Source of the DNA: a bacterium
GTDB lineage: Bacteria; SZUA-79; Acidulodesulfobacterales; Acidulodesulfobacteraceae
Reading direction: 5' to 3'
Length of the DNA stretch: 10,731 bases
Assembly: GCA_021803845.1 (NCBI GenBank)
Contig: JAJZLA010000026.1
Location: forward strand, 1-10,731
Shown: positions 7,052 through 10,731 of the stretch, in pieces
Numbering within the stretch: the first letter of the stretch is position 1
Layout of the letters: every line of letters begins with the position of its first letter
Program-made: the position numbers and the translations under genes
Notes under the pieces: generated by a model
What the model was told of the DNA's origin: nothing
What the model saw: only the letters and a program-made list of their open reading frames with translations
Databases searched by the model: none

Positions 7052-9121
7052 ATGATAAGCAACACTTTAATGTTTGACGGCAAAACAATAACTATCGAAA
7101 CGGGGAGGCTTGCCAAGCAGGCTTCCGGAAGCGCGTTAGTTTCTATAGGGGATACAAAAGTTCTGGTTACCACATGTTTAAATAAAAAAATAAAAGAAGG
7201 AACCGATTTTTTACCTCTTACCGTGAATTACGTAGAAAAATATTATTCTGCCGGAAAAATACCGGGCGGTTTTTTTAAAAGAGAGGCAAGGCCGACCGAA
7301 AAAGAGGTTTTAACATCCAGATTTTTAGACAGGCCGATAAGACCCCTTTTCCCGGATAATTACTTTTTTGACACCCAGATAATAGCTACCGTCGTTTCAA
7401 TGGACAACGAAAACGACCCGGACATGGCGGCAATGTTAGGCGTTTCATTTTCTTTGATGCTGTCCGAAGCCCCTTTTAGCGGACCGACTGCAGGCGTCAG
7501 AATTGCAAGGGTAAACGGTAATTTTATCGCTAACCCGACTTATAAAGAACTTGAAACCAGCGACACGTTTCTTATAGTAGCAGGCTCAAAAGATGCCATA
7601 ACTATGGTAGAAGGGAGCTTTAACGAATTAGACGAGGAAGAGCTCGTTTCGGCGATAGAGTTCGGGCATAATAAAATCGTAGAATTAATCGAGTTTCAGA
7701 ACAAGATTTTATCGGGAATCAGCATTATTAAAGCCGAACCGGAAGAAATTAAAATACCGGAAGGATTATATGAAAGAGTCAAGGAGCTTTCTTACGACGA
7801 TTTATCCGATGCCCTTAAAATTTCCGCTAAGTTGGAAAGAAACGAAAGAGTGGAAAATTTAAACTCCAAGATTATCGAACTTCTGAAAGAGTCTTATCCG
7901 GGCTATGAAGCGGCAATAAGCCAGATTCTTGAATCTATTCAAAAAGATATATTAAGAAAAAATATACTTAACGAAGGTATAAGGATAGACGGAAGAGGGA
8001 TGAGAGAAATAAGGCCTATAAGCTGTTCCGTAGGAGAATTGCCTATGGCTCACGGAAGCGCCGTTTTTACGCGCGGCGAAACGCAGGCTCTCGTAGCCGC
8101 TACTTTAGGAACTAAATTCGACGAGCAGATAATAGACGCGCCCGAGAAAGAATCGACCAAAAGATTTATGCTGCATTATAATTTTCCTCCTTTTTCGGTA
8201 GGCGAGGTCGCTCCTTTGAGGTCTCCAGGCAGAAGAGAAATAGGTCACGGGTCTTTGGGCGAAAAAGCGCTCAGATATATAATTCCGTCCGCAGAAGAAT
8301 TCCCTTATACGATAAGATTGGTTTCCGAAATACTTGAGTCCAACGGGTCTTCTTCTCAGGCTACAATCTGCGGAGGCACTCTGGCTTTGATGGATGCGGG
8401 AGTTCCCATAAAGGCTCCGGTTGCGGGAATAGCCATGGGGCTTATTAAAGAAGGAGATAAAGTTGCAATACTTTCCGATATTTTAGGGGACGAAGACCAT
8501 CTTGGAGATATGGATTTTAAAGTTGCGGGAACATCTAAAGGAGTAACGGCCTTACAGATGGATATTAAAATTTCGGGGGTTACCAAAGAGATTTTAAGAA
8601 ATGCTCTTTCGCAGGCAAAAGAAGGAAGAATGCATATACTCGGCATAATGCTTCAGTCTATAAGCGAACCTAGAAAGGATATGGCAAAAAATGCTCCGAG
8701 AATCGTCACTATGATGGTTAAGCCGGAGAAAGTCAGAGAAGTTATCGGGTCAGGCGGAAAAGTCATAAAGGGCATAATAGAAAAGACCGGCGCAAAGGTC
8801 GATATAGAAGATTCGGGAAAGGTTACAATTTCTTCTACGAACGGCGAATCGTTAAAACTTGCCGTCGCTATGATAAACGATATAACCCAGGAAGCGGAAA
8901 TAGGCAAGATTTATTTCGGAAAAGTCAGAAAGATAATGGAGTTCGGAGCTTTTGTCGAAATATTTCCGGGAACAGACGGACTGGTTCATATTTCGCAGAT
9001 AGACAACAAAAGGGTAGAAAAAGTTTCCGACGTTCTGAAAGAAGGCGACGAAGTAAAAGTTAAGGTTTTAGACGTGGATAGGGCCGGCAAAATAAAACTC
9101 TCTATAAAAGAGACTTTATGA
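7052..9121 (+). CDS. pnp: Polynucleotide phosphorylase (PNPase)
   Basis: PNPase degrades RNA from the 3' end using phosphate, releasing nucleoside diphosphates, and can run in reverse to add tails. The 689 residues have full family architecture: first RNase PH domain (about 10-145) with FFKREARPTEKE (74-85) and SRFLDRPIRPLFP (89-101), a helical linker (about 150-300), and a second RNase PH domain (about 305-535) carrying the active site. Within that domain are NGSSSQATICGG (431-442) and GDEDHLGDMDFKVAGT (479-494), whose aspartates are catalytic or metal-binding. A KH domain with VIGSGGKVIKGI (564-575) and an S1 domain (about 617-687) follow. AGGAG at 7042-7046 lies five bases before the ATG. 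The TGA stop overlaps the ATG of the protease gene by four bases, so the two are probably translated together. Confidence 0.98.
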   Translation: MISNTLMFDGKTITIETGRLAKQASGSALVSIGDTKVLVTTCLNKKIKEGTDFLPLTVNYVEKYYSAGKIPGGFFKREARPTEKEVLTSRFLDRPIRPLFPDNYFFDTQIIATVVSMDNENDPDMAAMLGVSFSLMLSEAPFSGPTAGVRIARVNGNFIANPTYKELETSDTFLIVAGSKDAITMVEGSFNELDEEELVSAIEFGHNKIVELIEFQNKILSGISIIKAEPEEIKIPEGLYERVKELSYDDLSDALKISAKLERNERVENLNSKIIELLKESYPGYEAAISQILESIQKDILRKNILNEGIRIDGRGMREIRPISCSVGELPMAHGSAVFTRGETQALVAATLGTKFDEQIIDAPEKESTKRFMLHYNFPPFSVGEVAPLRSPGRREIGHGSLGEKALRYIIPSAEEFPYTIRLVSEILESNGSSSQATICGGTLALMDAGVPIKAPVAGIAMGLIKEGDKVAILSDILGDEDHLGDMDFKVAGTSKGVTALQMDIKISGVTKEILRNALSQAKEGRMHILGIMLQSISEPRKDMAKNAPRIVTMMVKPEKVREVIGSGGKVIKGIIEKTGAKVDIEDSGKVTISSTNGESLKLAVAMINDITQEAEIGKIYFGKVRKIMEFGAFVEIFPGTDGLVHISQIDNKRVEKVSDVLKEGDEVKVKVLDVDRAGKIKLSIKETL

Positions 9122-10359
9122 AAAATTTTAAAAAAGAAGTATTAGAATCCGGTATTACGCTTATTACGGAAAAAAAACCGTATTTTAATTCTATAAGTAT
9201 AGGATTATGGGTTAAAACAGGCTCGGTTTACGAGCCTGAGCAGTTAAACGGCATATCCCATTTCATAGAGCATCTTCTTTTTAAGGGAACTAAAAATAGA
9301 ACCTACAAAGAAATAAACAGAGAAATAGACCTTATGGGAGGAGCGCTGAACGCTTTTACCGGGACGGAGCTAACCTGTTTATATACCAAAGTTTTATACA
9401 AAAATTACGATGCCGCCGTAGATCTTTTAATCGACCTGATGTTTAATTCTTTGTTTCCGGAAGACGAAATAGAAAAAGAGAAAAGCGTAATATTGCAGGA
9501 AATTTCAGGCGTACAGGACGACCCTTCGGACTATTCTATGGAACTTTTTCATAGGAATTTTTACGGAAATTCATCGTACGCCTTTCCTATTCTAGGAACC
9601 GAAAATACGATTAAAAATTTTAACCGGAAAAAAATATTAGATTATTATTACCGCCATTACAATCCCGCAAATATAATAATTTCTATAGCAGGCAATTTCG
9701 AGCATAGTAAAATTGCGGATTCGGTCAACAGGTATATGGGTAAAATCGCTTACAGCTACGATAAAGGAGTAATACAAAAAAAATTTAAAACCGACAAAGT
9801 GTACGGCGATTTTATTCAGGATAAAGATTTAGAGCAGACCCATTTCTTAATAGGACTTGAAGGCATAAGCAGGTCGGACGAAGATTTTTTCTCCGCAGAA
9901 GTTTTAAATACTATTCTAGGCGCTTCCGTTAGTTCTAAACTTTTTCAGGAAGTAAGGGAAAATAAAGGGCTTGCCTATTCTATCTATTCAAATTCCGTGT
10001 TTCATAAGTCGGACGGATATTTTTATATTTATGCAGGCGTTTCTCCCAAAAAATTCAAGCTTTCTAAAGAACTTATTTTTGACATAATCGACGGCATAGT
10101 AGGCGGCGGCATCAGCGAAGAAGAAGTTATAAACGCCAAAAAACATATATACGACGGTTTTCTTCTTAGTATGGAATCTACCGGAAATATAATGAACCGC
10201 AATGCTATAAACGAAATTTACGAAGGCAGATATATCTCCAAGGCGCAGGTTTTGAAAAAGATAGAAAAAGTCGACGGTCATTCCGTGAAAAGAATTTCAA
10301 GCCGGTTATTTTCAAACAAAAAGAATAGAAATATTTCGGTTCTCGGCAAGGTTAAATAA
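9118..10359 (+). CDS. M16 family zinc metalloprotease (processing-peptidase-like)
   Basis: This is a single-domain-pair M16B peptidase, related to mitochondrial processing peptidase beta and Bacillus MlpA/YmxG. The inverted zinc motif HFIEH is at residues 48-52, with the expected third ligand Glu at 128 (VILQEI), 76 residues after His52. This spacing is normal, so the enzyme should be active. The C-terminal half has the substrate-contact stretch FQEVRENKGLAYS (276-288). At 413 residues the length is typical. There is no evident signal peptide, so a cytoplasmic location is likely. The gene starts with ATG inside the pnp stop (ATGA overlap), indicating translational coupling. M16 genes lie downstream of pnp in several phyla, but the reason and the native substrate are unknown. 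Codons for residues 355-362 fall within a 25-base string repeated at the end of the window. Confidence 0.93.
   Translation: MKNFKKEVLESGITLITEKKPYFNSISIGLWVKTGSVYEPEQLNGISHFIEHLLFKGTKNRTYKEINREIDLMGGALNAFTGTELTCLYTKVLYKNYDAAVDLLIDLMFNSLFPEDEIEKEKSVILQEISGVQDDPSDYSMELFHRNFYGNSSYAFPILGTENTIKNFNRKKILDYYYRHYNPANIIISIAGNFEHSKIADSVNRYMGKIAYSYDKGVIQKKFKTDKVYGDFIQDKDLEQTHFLIGLEGISRSDEDFFSAEVLNTILGASVSSKLFQEVRENKGLAYSIYSNSVFHKSDGYFYIYAGVSPKKFKLSKELIFDIIDGIVGGGISEEEVINAKKHIYDGFLLSMESTGNIMNRNAINEIYEGRYISKAQVLKKIEKVDGHSVKRISSRLFSNKKNRNISVLGKVK
10181..10205 (+). repeat. 25-base direct repeat, copy 1 (inside the M16 protease gene)
   Basis: Identical in 25 of 25 bases to 10707-10731; the base before each copy differs (A here, T there). 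Here it encodes part of STGNIMNRNA, matching the conserved M16 region in which a serine/threonine pair is followed by a Met-x-Arg. This copy therefore appears native. Confidence 0.9.
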
Positions 10360-10436
10360 TATAATTACCTTAAATCACATTAATTTCTATCGGCGATTTA
10401 ATATATAATTAATAAAATAAGGCGGGCGGCATTTTT

Positions 10437-10718
10437 ATGGATACGGATGTTTATTACCCCAAATCGTACGATATTATTTACAGGTCGGGTTATGTCATAG
10501 GCTTTATAGGAATAGCTTTATTTGCTTTTTCTTATATCTATTCCGATATACGCGGTTTTTATTATGGAATTTCTATTTTTTACGCAGGTTCATTGATTTC
10601 TTCGTCGTTCCTTTTAGTATGGAAAAAAGAAATCAAAATATTTATACTATCATGCGTAATTCTGGGGATTTTATTTGCCGGGGGCTATGTTTTTGTTTTT
10701 AAAAATCCGGAAATATAA
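10437..10718 (+). CDS. Small three-helix membrane protein of unknown function, C-terminus doubtful
   Basis: I do not recognise a family. The 93-residue product has three hydrophobic segments long enough to cross a membrane: about residues 18-36, 41-62 and 67-88. A polar, tyrosine-rich N-terminus (MDTDVYYPKS) precedes them, and the loop between helices 2 and 3 is basic (KKEIK), so that loop is probably cytoplasmic. The ATG at 10437 has only a distant AAGG (10419-10422) and a GGCGGGCGG string upstream, so the start is uncertain. The gap of 77 bases after the M16 gene is the longest between two genes here and may mean separate expression. The last three codons and the stop lie entirely inside the 25-base string copied from the M16 gene, so the natural protein may be longer and end differently. 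Base composition matches its neighbours. Confidence 0.6.
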   Translation: MDTDVYYPKSYDIIYRSGYVIGFIGIALFAFSYIYSDIRGFYYGISIFYAGSLISSSFLLVWKKEIKIFILSCVILGILFAGGYVFVFKNPEI

Positions 10719-10731
10719 TGAACCGCAATGC
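10707..10731 (+). repeat. 25-base direct repeat, copy 2 (terminal bases of the window)
   Basis: Exact copy of 10181-10205 ending at the very last base of the window. It begins on the codon boundary of P91 of the small membrane protein and supplies its last residues (P-E-I) and TAA stop. It also holds an ATG at 10718-10720 that overlaps that stop. A match of this length does not arise by chance within about 500 bases, and its placement at the edge suggests a contig end or false join. Confidence 0.9.

Noticed and set aside
10401..10436. TATAAT at 10404-10409 as a promoter for the small membrane protein
   Set aside because: The region 17-18 bases upstream has no acceptable -35 box, and such strings are frequent in these AT-rich gaps.

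Overview
The window is an ordinary bacterial translation and RNA-metabolism operon read entirely on the + strand. The order is rimP - nusA - infB - rbfA - nrnA-like DHH phosphoesterase - truB - rpsO - pnp - M16 zinc protease, followed by a small unidentified membrane protein. Every gap is under 110 bases and there is no long non-coding stretch. I see no tRNA, rRNA, CRISPR array, insertion sequence, phage gene or defence module.

Organism: a bacterium with AT-rich DNA, many AGA/AGG arginine and ATA isoleucine codons, and very AT-rich intergenic gaps. The gene order (DHH phosphoesterase between rbfA and truB, M16 protease overlapping pnp) resembles that of Gram-negative lineages in the broad delta-proteobacterial/Nitrospirota area, but it is widespread. 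I do not place the organism more precisely. The window end looks like the end of an assembled contig, possibly from a metagenome.

Layout. Positions 1-106 are an AT-rich leader with a possible -10 box and a hairpin followed by seven T residues, directly before the rimP start. Positions 107-4720 carry ribosome maturation and initiation genes: RimP (30S assembly), NusA (elongation, pausing and antitermination), IF2 (initiator tRNA placement) and RbfA (late 30S maturation). Positions 4760-6663 carry a nano-RNase/pAp-phosphatase-like DHH enzyme and the tRNA U55 pseudouridine synthase TruB. Positions 6723-10359 carry ribosomal protein S15, polynucleotide phosphorylase and the M16 protease, whose start overlaps the pnp stop. 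Positions 10437-10718 encode a three-helix membrane protein of unknown function.

How the genes work together: the cluster joins making ribosomes (rimP, rbfA, rpsO), starting translation (infB), coupling transcription to translation (nusA), modifying tRNA (truB) and degrading RNA. In RNA decay, PNPase shortens RNA from the 3' end and the DHH enzyme could finish the short oligonucleotides it leaves.

I do not find a new biological system here. The most notable signals are an exact 25-base direct repeat between the M16 gene and the last 25 bases of the window, which probably marks an assembly artefact and makes the C-terminus of the last protein unreliable, and the terminator-like hairpin touching the rimP start, which may be an attenuator of the operon.
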